A DNA stretch of 50,477 nt from Polaromonas sp. CF318 (GTDB lineage: Bacteria; Pseudomonadota; Gammaproteobacteria; Burkholderiales; Burkholderiaceae_C), in contig NZ_AKIV01000086.1 of the NCBI RefSeq assembly GCF_000282655.1, positions 1-50,477 of the forward strand, given 5' to 3'. This document shows positions 49,743 to 50,477 of the stretch, in pieces (within the stretch, counting starts at the first letter, position 1; every line of letters begins with the position of its first letter). The notes under the pieces are model-generated. The model saw only the letters and a list, made by a program, of their open reading frames with translations, was not told the DNA's origin and made no database searches. The position numbers were made by a program, and so were the translations under genes.

Positions 49743-50288
49743 ATGACAAAACCCGAGATGCCTTCCTCTCCTTCCTCTCCCGCCCCGCGCCGCTTCTGGC
49801 TGGTGGCCCTGCTGTCCGCCGCGGCCGCCGCCGTTGTCAGCGCCTGCAAGACCGCACCGGACGCCACGCCCGCGCCCGCCGGCCCTGCCACCGCACCCGA
49901 CTCCCCGGTCATTGGGCCCATCGCAGGCCCGAAAGGCTCGGCCAGAAGCTCAGGGGCAGCCACGCCGCGGGCTTACCGGGAAGACGGCGCCACGCACATT
50001 TACGGCCTCAATTCGGACCGCATCTACAAGGGCCGCATGCCGCCGCTGCTGTATGCGGTGGGCGTGCTCAATGTGGAGATCGACCGCGCCGGCCGCGTAA
50101 CCCGGCTTGACTGGATGCGCGCACCGAAACATGCACCCGAGGTGATGGCGGAAATCGCCAAAATGATCCAGGAAGCCTCGCCCTTCCCGGCACCCGCGCG
50201 CATGGGCAAGGTGGTCTATACCGACACCTGGCTGTGGCACAAGAGCGGGAAGTTCCAGCTGGATACGCTCACCGAAGGGCAGGACTAG
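49743..50288 (+). CDS. Lipoprotein with TonB-like C-terminal domain
   Basis: A 181-residue predicted lipoprotein. A charged N-terminus and hydrophobic stretch (about residues 17-34, FWLVALLSAAAAAVVSAC) end in a lipobox VSAC. A Pro/Ala linker follows. The C-terminal part (about 95-175), with LYAVGVLNVEIDRAGRVTRLD and EIAKMIQEASPFPAP, resembles TonB C-terminal domains (beta-alpha-beta). Unlike TonB it lacks the long transmembrane-anchored Pro-rich arm, so energy transduction is unlikely. Function unknown. It is divergent from xdhC with 133 bases between them. Confidence 0.75.
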   Translation: MTKPEMPSSPSSPAPRRFWLVALLSAAAAAVVSACKTAPDATPAPAGPATAPDSPVIGPIAGPKGSARSSGAATPRAYREDGATHIYGLNSDRIYKGRMPPLLYAVGVLNVEIDRAGRVTRLDWMRAPKHAPEVMAEIAKMIQEASPFPAPARMGKVVYTDTWLWHKSGKFQLDTLTEGQD

Positions 50289-50400
50289 AGCCCCCACGCT
50301 TTTCACTTCGCCTTCGGCTGCGTGTAATGCGCTGCCCCCCGAGGGGGCGCTGCGCCTGCGGTCTGGCAAAGCCAGTCCCGCGGCCCCTGCTGATCTTGAT
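50289..50400 (+). repeat. GC-rich hairpin repeat, copy 2
   Basis: Directly after the lipoprotein stop: GCCCCCACGCTTTTCACTTCG, then GCCCCCCGAGGGGGC as a perfect hairpin and a GCGCTGCGCCTGCGG stretch, in the same order as 20934-21019. The following bases to the window end (50400-50477) are GC-rich without a supported gene. Confidence 0.75.
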
Positions 50401-50477
50401 CGGCTCGCTTCGCATCGCGCTTGGGCGCTGCGCGCCCTCCCCGCCCTAAAGGCCAGCATGAGCCGCGGAACCGGCTT

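Overview
The window (about 50.5 kb, strongly GC-rich, densely packed, with long antisense shadow frames) looks like a chromosomal segment of a betaproteobacterium of the order Burkholderiales, most likely family Comamonadaceae (Polaromonas/Variovorax/Rhodoferax type). Pointers are the several Bug/TctC-type periplasmic binding proteins without membrane partners, the many LysR regulators, the CX14CX2C form of QueE, the PuuD-type urate hydroxylase and the GC-rich hairpin repeat (positions 20934 and 50289) of a kind I recall from Comamonadaceae. I recognised no phage, insertion sequence, integrase, rRNA or CRISPR array.

Layout. 1-2.4 kb: guanine deaminase, then queE-queD (7-deazaguanine synthesis). 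2.7-5.4 kb: LysR regulator, tautomerase, YbfB-type MFS transporter. 5.7-16.7 kb: purine block with adenine deaminase, a BMP-type ABC importer (binding protein, two permeases, double ATPase), a LysR regulator and xanthine dehydrogenase XdhA-XdhB. 16.7-17.7 kb: divergent monooxygenase-fold gene and soxR around a clear SoxR box. 17.8-24.1 kb: LysR regulator and an indolepyruvate-oxidoreductase-type pair, Bug protein and 4-hydroxybenzoyl-CoA-type thioesterase. 24.2-30 kb: NRAMP-family transporter and a compact cbb3-type oxidase operon (ccoN with a CcoS-like N-terminal extension, ccoO, monohaem cytochrome c, SCO, membrane protein). 30-36.7 kb: RNA-repair locus rtcR / slipin / unknown / rtcB / rtcA. 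36.7-41.1 kb: XRE-cupin regulator, DauA-like flavoenzyme, Bug protein, amidase. 41.1-42.1 kb: orphan protein with a degenerate TIR-like domain. 42.1-47.4 kb: glycerate 2-kinase, SMR transporter, Bug protein, tartrate dehydrogenase, LysR (tartrate/glycerate metabolism). 47.4-50.5 kb: urate hydroxylase PuuD, XdhC, a lipoprotein with a TonB-like C-terminus, repeat.

How the genes work together. Guanine and adenine deaminases, the BMP importer, XdhAB, XdhC and PuuD form a purine salvage/catabolic route (guanine and adenine to xanthine/hypoxanthine to urate to 5-hydroxyisourate), with xdhC lying about 32 kb from xdhAB. Tartrate dehydrogenase and glycerate kinase feed tartrate carbon into glycolysis.

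The most unusual part is the RNA-repair locus. RtcR is divergent from an operon preceded by a very good sigma-54 promoter. The roughly 550-nt leader holds two tandem tRNA-like modules, one with a tRNA-Lys(UUU)-type cloverleaf whose acceptor stem does not pair properly. A third tRNA-like 3' half lies between slipin and an unknown gene ahead of rtcB. These may be decoys, sensors or repair substrates for the RtcR/RtcBA system. A second thread is a family of palindromic intergenic repeats (four sites) sharing both arms and parts of their loops.
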